This document shows positions 45,168 through 56,267 of a stretch of DNA of 64,000 bases, in pieces (position 1 is the stretch's first letter; every line of letters starts with the position of its first letter). Below the pieces are notes generated by a model that was not told the origin of the DNA, ran no database searches, and saw nothing but the letters and a program-made list of their open reading frames with translations. Position numbers and translations under genes: made by a program. The DNA is taken from assembly GCF_002127325.2 (NCBI RefSeq), contig NC_035436.2:110693591-110757590 (forward strand), read 5' to 3'. The DNA is from Helianthus annuus (taxonomy: Eukaryota; Streptophyta; Magnoliopsida; Asterales; Asteraceae).

Positions 45168-45911
45168 TGTCACGCCCCAACCGATGGCGGAAACATCGAG
45201 ATGAGACGAACAAATTGCTCAAAACAACATAACACTAAATGTGACAATATGTATTCTATATCAATCACCTTATTCACTTCAAACAGCTTTATGCACACTC
45301 TATCCAAATTGCACGTGATACATTTGATTCATGTTATACATGTTATGCTATTGTAAACTCTCATGACTATGTGTTCATTAACTTTGCAAGCCACCCCTAA
45401 CAATGGTAGCGCTATAGGTTGAGAAACGCCCCTCCCGTTATTCTCGCGGGTATTGTTAGGTTAATCTATGTTAAAACCTCCCGTTATACTTTTGGGATTG
45501 GCACTTTAATTGCGTTAAACTTTGGTTTGGACACATAGAGTAACATCATTTCAAGTATATACTGTTAATGTGTAATCATGTTATTCACGTTGGATATGAG
45601 CAACTTCGAACATTTTATTATGCTATTGCTATGTATCAAACTTGTATACTCGCCAACATATTTTGTTGATTTTATTTTAATACATATTGCAGGTTGATTG
45701 GTACAAGACTCAAGAAACAAGCTATGATGGCTTTAGATACCCATTTTAGCAATTAAACAATGTTTGAATTTATGTTTACTATTTGAAACAATGTATTATT
45801 CTTTAGTTTTAACAAAATGATTTAATTCATATTGTCACATTTAGTGTTATGTTGTTTTGAGCAATTTGTTTGTCTTTTCCCGATGTTTCCGTCATCGGTT
45901 GGGGTGTGACA
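45168..45911 (+). mobile_element. Solo LTR (744 bp)
   Basis: Starts TGTCACGCCCC and ends GGGGTGTGACA. The TSD GGTAT is at 45163-45167 and 45912-45916, and the right LTR at about 60270 has the empty site. The outer about 80 bp at each end are imperfect inverted repeats, so a DNA transposon was considered. TG...CA ends, a 5-bp TSD and the GGGGTGTGACA terminus shared with gypsy LTRs favour a solo LTR left by recombination between LTRs. Confidence 0.7.
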
Positions 45912-46619
45912 GGTATATTGTTGACTAATGGTGCTTATGGTACCCTATTCGTGACACGATTTCTCGTATCATGTATCATTTCTCGTATCCTTTCTCGTAT
46001 CATTTCTCAAAACGCATCATACTTGGCACTAGTTTTCACCAAGAGTGCTTCTTGTTTTTGTATCCAACATCCCATTTGTAAACATTGTAATATTTGTAAC
46101 ATGTATTTCACCCCCGAAGTTATAAAACTGAAAATAGTTAAAAGAAAAGGGGGAGCATGAACTCACAACTTTGTGTTCCTGCGTCGTAAACTTCACCGGG
46201 TTGCTTATTTGGCGTCGTGACCTAAACGTGCTTTATTAACGTTAGTCACTAGACTTGTATCGCACAAGCACAAGTCACTATCTTTTGTACACGTATTCTT
46301 GTTTTAAAAATAGTTTATATTTTTAACTATGTGTGTTACTTATATTATTTTCTCAACAATAAATATAAGTATTGTGTATTTCTCACCCGAATTATGTATT
46401 TTGTCTAAATCTTCACTTCTGTTCATAACTTGTCCAAGTTATTTATTCTATCAAGTAAAACATTTTCATAAATATATTTTCTTGTATTTGTCTAAGTGTG
46501 TGGTATGCGTATTTTTGTATTTCTACTCCTAGGGAGTATTTAGTGTATTTTCAAGTCCTAATACACTATCACGTATAATACATACTACATACACTTAGCA
46601 CAAAATTTGGTGATCCATA

Positions 46620-48208
46620 TCTATACTATATAATAAAAGAAACCTGTTTTGAGACACTTGTCATTCTCTCATTTAATTTAATTGATTAAAATTATTAATA
46701 AAACTAATAATAATAATATTTAATCTAAATTAATACAAATTTTTATTATTAATAATATTTAATCAAATTTAAAATCTAATCTAACACAAATTTTTATTAT
46801 CAATCTTCTACTATATAATATAAAAGAAACCTGTTTTGAAATACTTGTCATTCTCTCATTTAATTGATTAAAATTAGTAATAATACTAATAATAATATTT
46901 AATCTAAATTAATTCAAGTTCTTATTATTGCAAATTTTTTAAAATGTGTTATTTTTCTTCCGAAGCCTAATCCACCGTTTTAACTTTTAATTAATGAAAA
47001 TGGTCCATATGAGCATGAATATTATATAGACACCATATAAATAGATTTATTCGAATGTAACAAAAAAAATATAAAACCTTAATATATCAAAACTTTTATA
47101 ATCAAAGTAATGGATCAAGAGTCTTGTGAGCATGAATATTATATACACACCTCATGTAGTTAGATATTTACTCGAATGTAACAGAAAATATAATAAAAAC
47201 ATGATATATTAAGAATTTATGATCAAAATAATGGATCAAGAGTCTTGTGAGAATCTATCTATATCTATACTATATAATAAATAAAAGAAACCTGTTTTGG
47301 GACACTTGTCATTCTCTCATAATATATCAAAAAATTTATAATCAAAATAATGGATCAAGAGTCTTGTGAGCATGAATATTATATACACACATCATGTAGT
47401 TAGATATTTACTCGAATTTAACAGAAAATATAATAAAAACATGATATATCAAGAATTTATGATCAAAATAATGGATCAAGAGTCTTGAGAGGATCTATCT
47501 ATACTATATGTTAAAAGAAACCTGTTTTGGGACACTTGTCATTCTAACGAGATTTTTAAAGATATATTGTTTTATTATACATGACGTTCTTAAAAATGTA
47601 ACTTTTCATTGTTTAATATAAAAGAGTAAGTTATGATTTTGGCCCATGTGGTTATATCACTTTTAACCTTTTAGCCTAAAAAGAATTTTTTTAACATTTG
47701 AGCTCCTAACGTCTTTTTTTCTAACCCTTTTGGCCTCCAACGTCTTTTTATCTAACCATTTTGGCCCCCAACGTCTTTTTTTCTAACCCTTTTGTCCCCT
47801 AAAATTAAATGGATGCAGTTAGTGTTTGGGGCCAAAAGAATTAGAAAAAAAGACGTTGGGGCTCAGATGTTAAAAGATTCCTTTTTAGGCTAAAAGAGTA
47901 AAAGTGATATAACCACAGGGGCCAAAACCGTAATTTACTCAATATATAAAATTAAATTTACTCAACCCGTACAATACATGAAGTTCTTAAAAATATAACA
48001 TTTTTATTATGTAATATATATAATTACATTTATTCAACCCATGTAATAAACGAGATTTTTGAAGATATATTGTTTTATTATTTGGTATATAATATTACAT
48101 TTTTTTCAACCCGTGTAATAAATGAGGTTTTTAAAGATATACTTTTTTATTATTTGATATATAAAATTATATTTATTTAACCCGTGTATTACACGGGGTT
48201 CTAACCTA

Positions 48209-48209
<1 letters not shown>
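46620..48209 (+). mobile_element. Non-autonomous Helitron with four copies of its 5' end
   Basis: Starts TCTATACTATATAATAAAAG after A and ends with the hairpin CCCGTGT-att-ACACGGG, then GTTCTAAC and CTAG before T. The right LTR has the empty site between 63745 and 63746 (ccata|tata), so the borders are exact and there is no TSD. Variants of the 5' terminus recur at about 46806, 47267 and 47497. No Rep/helicase frame is present. A foldback MITE lies inside at 47624-47940. Confidence 0.88.
47624..47940. mobile_element. Foldback MITE inside the Helitron
   Basis: The left arm (GAGTAAGTTATGATTTTGGCC) and right arm (reverse complement GAGTAAATTACGGTTTTGGCC) pair over more than 100 bp, so nearly the whole element is one imperfect palindrome. 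It includes three repeats of CCAACGTCTTTTTxTCTAACC in the left arm. No coding region. The class is uncertain; long terminal inverted repeats could fit a Mutator-type MITE. Confidence 0.65.

Positions 48210-48278
<69 letters not shown>
48210..48278. repeat. (TA)n microsatellite
   Basis: About 69 bp of TA dinucleotides directly after the Helitron 3' end. The matching array in the right LTR (63743-63776) is about 34 bp. Confidence 0.95.
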
Positions 48279-48281
<3 letters not shown>

Positions 48282-50003
48282 AAACATATACATACTTAGT
48301 ATCAATTTTATTCTTGAAGAAATCATCATTTCTTAACACATAAGTTTGGGAAACCTTGGTAAATGATTTTAAATACATTTTTGGGGAATAAGTTTCTCAA
48401 AAGCTTATATTTTTCTAAGTGCCAAAATTTATAAAAATTTTGACAGAGTTTCCCCTAAAAATGGAGGTTTCCCATGTTTTCAAAACATGTGTTTATTTTC
48501 TTTTAAATCATCATCAAGCATCAACAACTCATTCAAGTCTTACTACAAGCCAAAATCATGTAAATCACACTATATCATGAACTTGAAGTTTTTGTAAAAA
48601 CATGTAGTAACTTACCATGTTATTTAGTAGGTCTAGTTACCCTTAGAAACATGGTTGTTTGTTTGTAAATCACTTTCTTAAAAGAGTTAGTCATTTACAA
48701 CTTGTGATATGATTTTTCTAAAAATATTTCTTTTGTATTTTTCTTGTTTCATATATATTTCTATCCATGTTTAACCTCTAAAAACAGGGTTGATTTCTTT
48801 AAGAACCAAGATTTAGTAAAACTTGTATTTTTTTTTAACTTGGTTTCTTGGATAATCATACTTGAAATATTCAGATTTACAAGACTTTAACTTACTTTGT
48901 TCATCATTTTACAAGAAACACTATATTCATTCAAGTTCATGACTTTAGTGAGGATGGTCCATAACCTTTAACATGTTCATCCTCCCATCTTGCTAGATTA
49001 TGTTTTTAATCATGATCTAGCAAGATTACATGATGATCAACATCATATACATGAATAAACAATAATCATCAAGCATAACAACACATAAACAACATAGTTT
49101 CTTCATGATTTAAGCTTGTGTTAAAGTTTCATTCTTGTGATTCTTAGTGTTCTTCATGATTAACATCATGTATCATTCTTTAACCACATAAATAAGATGC
49201 AAAATGAAGAGATTAATGTTCTTACCACTAGCACAAGGCTAGGGATGATCAAGAGGACAAATGGAGTGGATAAAAGCAAATGAAGGAGGTCTTTCAACTT
49301 CTACAAGCTCCTAGCTTCCTTATATGCCTTCTTACACCTTTGTTAATGCTTAGAATGCTTGGTAATGGATTGGAAATGAAGAGATTATGAGAGGGTGTTG
49401 GAGCCGTGAGGTTAGAGGGAGAGGTGGAAGGTTATGGCAAGTTGGAATGGTGAAGAATGTTGTATGTTTAGTCTTGAGGTTAATATAGAGAAACTTCCAA
49501 CATTCTTTTACATGTAGGTTATAATGTTCCAACTTTAAGCAACAAGTTCAATTAACAATTCAAAAGAATTCTTTGTGTGGGGCCCCCATGTCTAACCGTC
49601 CTAAAGGGGGGGGGGTTCCTAGTTCCATTACAAGTATTAGTTAAAGGTTTTGGTTAGGATTCAAGGGTATGAGTTTGTGTTTAATTTAGGGGTTAATTGT
49701 GTTCTAGTGTTTTAAGTAGTAATATGATGAGTAGTGCTCATAACTAGTTTCATAACACTAAAACAATGCGTCTAGCAATGTTTTGGTGTTCCGGGTAATG
49801 TCCGGTTGTTCGGTTAGATACCGTTCCGTTAAAGTGCTAAATTGCACCGTTTAGTGTCTTTTAAGTATCCTTTTGTAACCCTTTTAATTCCCGACCCTTA
49901 GGAAAGTATTCTGGATGATAAATCATAATTTCTGCATAATATTTCAGTGTTATAATGCTGATTATAGCTGAATTTAATAAAATTCTGCACTTAAAGTGTG
50001 TTT

Positions 50004-51003
50004 CTGGTGAGACCTTTAACAACACTTTGTCTCCCACTTCGAATTCTAATGGTTTTCGTCTTTGCTCAGCGTAGCTCTTTTGTCGATCTCGAGCCGCCTT
50101 AATGCGCTCTCGGATCTGTATGATTTTGTCGGTTGTCTCTTGCACAAGTTCAGGACCAACCATGCGTTTGTCTCCAGCGTCTGCCCAACATAAGGGCGAG
50201 CGGCACTTGCGACCATACAAAGCTTCGAACGGTGCAGCTTTTATGCTTGTATGATAACTGTTATTGTAGGAAAACTCAACTAAAGGTAGATGAGTATCCC
50301 AACTGCTGCCTAGGTCCATGACACATGCGCGAAGCATATCTTCTAACGTTTGTATAGTCCGTTCGCTCTGGCCGTCTGTTTGTGGATGGAAGGCCGTGCT
50401 TAGATCTAATTGAGATCCAAAGGCTTCCTGAAAGGATTGCCAGATTCTTGAGACAAAACGTCCATCTCTGTCTGAAATAATTGAGATAGGCACTCCATGA
50501 TGCGCCACAATTTCCTTTAAGTATATCTCAGCAAGCTTTCCAGTGCTGTCTTTTTCTCGGATCGGAAGGAAGTGCGCAGACTTCGTTAACCGATCGACTA
50601 TCACCCATATCATATCGTGCCCTCTAGGGGTCTTGGGTAATTTTGTTATGAAGTCCATCGAGATTTGTTCCCACTTCCACATGGGTATCCCTCGTTGTTG
50701 TAGTAGGCCAGACGGTTTCTAATATTCAGCCTTAACCTTAGCACAGGTTAGGCATTTTCCAACATAAACAACAACGTCGCTTTTAAGTCTCGGCCACCAG
50801 TAGTATTCTTTCAAGTCTTGATACATCTTGTCCCATCCTGGATGGATCGAGTATCTCGATTTATGCGCTTCATCAAGGATGACTTCTCGAATACCGCCAT
50901 AGAGCGGAACCCAAATACGCTTCTTAAAGTATAAGGCTCCCTCTTCATTTGGCACCATATATTTCAACATACCCCGTAGGTATTCAGCTTTACGGTTTTC
51001 CAT
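50004..51003 (-). pseudogene. Chromovirus-like integrase, C-terminus lost
   Basis: HHCC zinc finger from 51003 (HKSRYSIHPGWDKMYQDL to CLTCAKVKAEY). The core follows in the same frame after a stop near 50719: [71 protein letters not shown] and [17 protein letters not shown]. The last family-like residues are [13 protein letters not shown] at about 50006. Beyond that the frame runs into unrelated AT-rich sequence to 49861, so the region that would hold the chromodomain is deleted. Confidence 0.85.
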
Positions 51004-51051
51004 CTTAAGGGCTTCTTGTTGGGCGTCACGAATACGTGCAGTGAGGTTTGT

Positions 51052-52371
51052 TCAAATAGTCATTTCCAATGCTCGAACCCTTAGGGTCTTAACCCTTTCT
51101 TTTCGACTTAATGCATCCACTACAACGTTTGCCTTTCCAGGATGGTACTTGATCTCACAGTCGTAATCATTTAGCAGCTCGACCCATCGCCGCTGGCGCA
51201 TGTTCAATTCCTTCTGATCAAGTATGTGTTGCAGGCTCTTGTGATATGTGAAGATTGTACATCGAGTACCATATAGATAATGTCGCCAGATCTTCAAGGC
51301 GAATACCACTGCACCCAGTTCCAAGTCGTGAGTGGTATAGTTTCTCTCATGAACCTTCAATTGTCTTGAAGCATAAGCGATGACTTTCTGGCGTCGCATG
51401 AGCACGCAACCTAAACCTTGTCGTGAAGCGTCGTAGTATACCACGAAGTCTTCGGTGCCTTCAGGTAAGGACAGTATTGGTGCATCGCATAGCTTATTCT
51501 TAAGTAGCTGGAAGCCTTCTTCCTGCTTGTCACCCCAGTCGTATTTCTTGTCTTTCTGCGTGAGGGTTGTTAGCGGTTGAGCCATCTTTGAGAAATTCTC
51601 AATGAATCGCCGATAATAGCCTGCTAAGCCCAAAAATTTCCGAACTTCAGTTGGGGTTTTGGGGGCTTCCCAATTCTGTATTGCTTCTATCTTGGATGGG
51701 TCTACATGAATGCCCTTCTCGTTTACAACATGACCAAGAAACTGTACTTCACGAATCCAGAATTCGCACTTCGAGAATTTCGCATAAAGTTTCTCTTTCT
51801 TCAGTAGTTCCAAAATGGTTCTGAGATGTTGCTCGTGTTCTTCTTTCGTTCGTGAGTAAATCAAGATATCATCGATAAATACAATCACGAATTTATCGAG
51901 ATATGGTTTGCATACGCAGTTCATCAGATCCATAAACACCGTTGGCGCGTTTGTCAGCCCGAACGACATCACAAGAAACTCGTAGTGCCCATAACGTGTT
52001 CTGAATGCCGTCTTTGGTACGCTTTCTTCTTGTATCCTTAACTGATGGTATCCAGATCGAAGGTCGATCTTGGAATAGTAGCTTGATCCTTGTAACTGAT
52101 CAAATAAGTCATCAATCCTCGGTAATGGATACCGATTCTTGATAGTGAGCTTGTTCAGTTCTCTGTAATCGACACACATCTGCAGAGTTCCATCCTTTTT
52201 CTTCACGAACAATACTGGAGCTCCCCAAGGCGAGAAGCTTGGCCTTATGAATCCTTTATCCAACAACTCCTAGAGTTGTGTAGATAATTCTTGCATTTCG
52301 GATGGTGCAAGCCGATAGGGTGCCTTGGCTACAGGAGCAGCTCCTGGAACCAGGTCTATACGGAATTTGAC
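51052..52371 (-). pseudogene. Chromovirus-like reverse transcriptase and RNase H
   Basis: A 404-residue open block (51052-52266) in the same frame as protease and integrase, preceded by stops near 52268 and 52370. Motifs: [53 protein letters not shown], the catalytic [13 protein letters not shown] (about 51850-51890), [17 protein letters not shown], and RNase [17 protein letters not shown] with [20 protein letters not shown]. Only nonsense changes separate the blocks. Confidence 0.9.
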
Positions 52372-52968
52372 TTATCGTTGCGGAGGTAATCCTGGCAGAT
52401 CTTCGGGAAAAACATCAGGGAATTCCTTCACCACAGGAATGTCTTCGAGTTTCGGCTCCTCGGCCTTCTTATCTACAATGTGAGCTAGGAAAGCAACACA
52501 TCCTTTCCTTAAGCACTTTTGTGCCTTAATGCAACTGATGATTCGCAGAGGCGTGTCTCGCTTTTCCCCATGTACGATGAGAGTTTCATCATTCGCCAAA
52601 GGGATGCGAATGATTTTCTCACGACAAATAACTTCATCTTTGATCTTGGACAACCAGTCCATTCCGACCACTACATCGAAGCTACCCAATTGAATAGGTA
52701 AGAGGTCGATGCTAAATCTTCGTTCACCAAGTTCTATCGTGCAGCCTCTAACAACTTCGCCTGATTCAACAAGTTTACCATTGGCTAGTTCTATGGAGTA
52801 AGGAATATCCAATCTACTAGACTCTATCCCAAGCATATGTTTAAATTCCACAGACATGAAACTATAATCGGCACCAGTGTCAAATAATATGGATGAAAAG
52901 TGATTCTTAACGAGAAACGTACCGGTGACCACGTTAGGGTCCTCACATGCGTCCCTTGCTCCAATCAA
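52372..52968 (-). pseudogene. Chromovirus-like aspartic protease
   Basis: Active-site loop ILFDTGADYSFMS and second patch VVVGMDWLSKIKDEVIC, typical of gypsy protease. It ends with the linker FPDVFPEDLPGLPPQR at a stop; RT continues in the same frame. The gag frame ends at 52965 in another frame, so a frameshift lies near the gag/protease join. Confidence 0.85.
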
Positions 52969-54214
52969 AAATGCTCGAGCCTAAGCGTTGTTTCCCGTGG
53001 GTAATCTTTCACGAAATGATCCTTGCTTCCACAACTGAAGCATCCTTGGTTCCGCCCATTCCCGTTACCATTCTTGTTACCATTGCCATTTCCAGTTCCA
53101 CCGCCGTTCTTATTACCAGCACCGTTGCGGTTTCCATTCTCATTTCTATTTCCTTTTCCCCAACAGTCTTCTGTTTGATGACCCAACCTACCACATTTGT
53201 CGCATCTTGGAATGCGATAAGCTCCTTCATGATGATACTTACATTTTTGGCACTTAGGCAGGGTGCCTTGGTATCCTTTGGCTGCAGTATCATTTGCCGC
53301 TGCAAGGGTTCTTGCCTCCTTAGGTGGGTTAGCGTCACGCTTCTTGTTGAAACCCTTGTTGGTACGTGTTGCTTGATTCAGGTTTGCATGTTTCCTTTTC
53401 TTGTCGCCGGACGACTCAGCATGCGTCTCGGTCTTTTCAGTGGGGTTCAGTGATAGCTTCTTCATGCGAACACAATCTTCAGTAAGGCTGACAGCCAGAG
53501 TTACAGCCTCGGTGATTGTTTGAGGTTTGGCCAAAGTTACCATGCCGCAGAATTCTGAGGCCAGTCCCTAAATGTAGCGTTCGACGCGCTTAAATTCAGG
53601 AGTCACCATATAGGGGATCACCCTAGACAAATCATGGAACCTTCGTGTATACCCAGTAATGTCTGCACCTTCCATAGTCAAATGCCAAAACTCAGTCTCC
53701 AACCTTTGGAGTACAGCACGGGAGCAATACTTCTCTCTCATACGTTTTTAAGCTCATCCTACGTCATTCCATATGCGGCATCATCACCCAGGGTTTGAAC
53801 TTGCAAATTCCACCAAGTCAGAGCTTCATCGATAAACAACCCAGTAGCAAAAGTGACTTGCTGATCCGCGGTACACTTGCTCATGCGGATAGTGGCTTCA
53901 GTCTTTTCCGTCCAACGTACAAATGCCACTGCACCTCCAGTGCCATCATAGTTTAGTGGTTTGCAGTCGAGGAACTGCTTGAAGGTGCAGCCTTGAGCTG
54001 CGTTTCCTCCAGAGGAATCTCCATGTCCGTTACGTCTAGCATTGCTTGGTCCTCCACTTTGTTCAGTACGGTTCGCCTCGTACTGGGCGATAGCTGCGGA
54101 GATCCTTTCTTCCAGTAGAGCATTCAGCTCTTCAGCAGTCTTTGGCAGTGGGGGAGGAGGGGGTTGATCACGAGCATTCACAGCTCTTCTGGGTGCCATG
54201 TTCTGGAAGAACAT
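52965..54214 (-). pseudogene. Chromovirus-like gag with two zinc knuckles
   Basis: Starts near MAPRRAVNARD (about 54199). The N-terminal part includes AEELNALLEERISAAIAQYE and GCTFKQFLDCKPLNYDGTGG, and ends out of frame at 53759. Between 53758 and 53544 the capsid region continues in broken frames. The C-terminal part (52965-53543) has two zinc knuckles, CDKCGRLGHQTEDC and CFSCGSKDHFVKDY, the second with its last cysteine replaced by tyrosine. A GNGNKNG-rich low-complexity stretch lies between them. Confidence 0.83.
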
Positions 54215-54902
54215 AACACAATAGGGTTAGACATTTGTTTGATATCGTCATACGAGACAGCAGTAGTATATTTATATACACAGGCATATACCACATAAGT
54301 GACATCAAACAATCCGCCAAACGTATCAATTCATACAGCAACAAGCATGCATAAATAGATAAATATTGTTGTGTTATAAGATATTTACATTAGCAGTTCT
54401 TGTCTTTATACCCTACGTCATTACTCCCAAGGAATATTTAATACTCTGGGGGAACGGTGTTCGTGTTTGACTCTTTTCTTATACTGATGGAATCTATACG
54501 TGACAAGACTTGCTGTGGTTTCTGTGCACTGAATTCCATAATTATGTATGCATCCATAATTACGTAACTCCTTGCACAGTCCGCACAGTTCGTTTGATCC
54601 TCATATGACTTCCTTCAGATAGGCCATTGCTTTTAGGTAAAGTCACGTATACTTGTGACATTCTATTTCTAGTATCAAGTATCACACATAATTGCAAGTA
54701 ATTCTCAATCACAGACAAGTGCTACTCTTGTGCACCCTAAGTCTCGTAGTGTCTTTTCTTGAATCTTCGTAAACAGTTTTCAGGTAGTGGATGTCGTGGA
54801 AAGTTTTATGCAATGAAAACCTTTTGGAAAATTGTTTTCGTGAAAGGATCCTAGAGATTGTAGACTAGACTCGAGAAGGAATCCTGGTTCACTACAATCG
54901 CT
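54215..54902 (-). other. Leader between primer-binding site and gag of the chromovirus-like element
   Basis: About 690 bp without a credible reading frame. I see no recognisable regulatory element beyond its position as the 5' untranslated leader. Confidence 0.55.
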
Positions 54903-54914
54903 GCTCTGATACCA
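54903..54914 (-). other. Primer-binding site of the chromovirus-like element
   Basis: The minus strand reads TGGTATCAGAGC, 3 nt after the LTR end ...GGGTGTGACA. It is an initiator tRNA-Met type site and fixes the right LTR as the 5' LTR. Confidence 0.9.
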
Positions 54915-55453
54915 ATCTGTCACACCCCTTTCTGCGGCGGAAGCACGAGGTGTGATCATGAAAGGTTCTCATTGCATACGAAAGGTAAACATACTACATG
55001 CTCGTAAAAATACTTCAAATGCCAAACATTTCATAACTAGAAAACATAAGTTTAGTGTTTACATCACAAGATAGCATAAGACATTGTCTTGAAAAGTTTA
55101 CAACATTATTCAAAGATAAACATAGACGACATCCAAGAGCATGAGTAAGACCACGCGCACATCCACTTTAGTTACCTGAAATACATGTGAGTTTTGAAAA
55201 AAAACGTCAACATAATGTTGGTGTGAATTCATGCAGTTCTTGTATGGAACGTTTGTATACTTTGTATGAAAAACATGGTCTGCATCTTGTGAAAATCAAG
55301 TATTCATGTATAAATCAAGTATTCGTGTATAAATCATGTATTCTTGTATAACTCAAGTATTCCTGTATGTATCAAGTTGTTAATGGGTTGCAAGGCCATT
55401 AACATGTGTATTCCTGTATGTATCAAGTTGTATAACTCAAGTATTCCTGTATG

Positions 55454-56267
55454 GTTAATACGTAAAGTTCCACTGTTTCTGAATGTATGGTCTCCGAAGG
55501 TTACTCTCAAGAAGGATAGCATCAAAACAGTTCCTGTATGGGTTAAGTTGCACAATGTGCCGATTGCGGTCTATACTGATGATGGATTGAGTTTGCTGGC
55601 GTCAAAGTTAGGGACCCCTAAAAGGTTAGATTCTTATACTGCTGATATGTGCGTTGATAATTGGGGAAGGAGTAGTTATGCTCGGGCAATGATTGAGATA
55701 AATGCTGATAATGAGCTAAAAGATCATATTACTGTGGCTATCCCGAAAATGGATGAGGAGGGATTTGTTTTGGAACGGGTTAAAGTTGAATATGAGTGGA
55801 GGCCGCTCCGCTGTAGTTCATGTTGTTTGTTTGGCCACGATGATAACACATGTCATAAGAAACCTAAAGGTAAGGCTAAGGTGGTAACGGTTGATGAGGA
55901 GGGTTTTGTTACTGATAACAGGAGGATGGCGAGGTACTCGTTTCCTCAAAAAAAGCAAAAACCAAGGGTTGTGTATAAACCAAAGACTAATAAAAATCAT
56001 GCAAGTACGTCTGGGACGAAGGGGGATACGTCGGATGTGCCATTGTCGAACGCTTTTGAGGTGCTTGATAATAGCAAGAATGATGAGAAAAGGGACCCGA
56101 CAAGTGCCAAATCAGTGGTTGATGAAACTCATGGGACTCGTATACAACAACCTAAGGAAGTTATCGAGGTGAACCCGACAGAGATGGCTGATTTTATGAG
56201 AGGTAACATGAATAATAAAAATTCTGAGGGGGCAAGCACTCCCGGTGACAATGGTTTGAATGGGTAG
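55454..56267 (+). pseudogene. LINE-2 ORF1 C-terminal part (DUF4283-like with CCHC knuckle)
   Basis: The LINE sequence opens in frame with LIRKVPLFLNVWSPKV; the N-terminus was never inserted. It continues with TVPVWVKLHNVPIAVYTDDG, WGRSSYARAMIEI and VEYEWRPLRC. A C-x2-C-type knuckle follows, CSSCCLFGHDDNTC. It ends at TAG 56265-56267, overlapping the ORF2 start by 8 nt. An ATG upstream in the LTR and filler happens to be in frame but is not the native start. Confidence 0.78.

Larger units (their letters stand above)
44529..50003 (-). repeat. 3' LTR of the chromovirus-like element, with insertions
   Basis: Collinear with the right LTR as far as the window allows (to 48499, matching base 64000). 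From 48500 to 50003 it has no partner in the window. The expected LTR edge (GGGGTGTGACA-type or another CA end followed by a polypurine tract) is not found before the integrase frame appears at about 50004, so the edge is probably deleted and the LTR limit at 50003 is inferred. Without the solo LTR and Helitron it would be about 3.1 kb. It contains a run of 18-19-bp tandem repeats (about 44904-44975, AAATCAAGTATTCGTGTAT type) and a run of TTTCTCGTATCA repeats (about 45959-46007). Confidence 0.7.
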
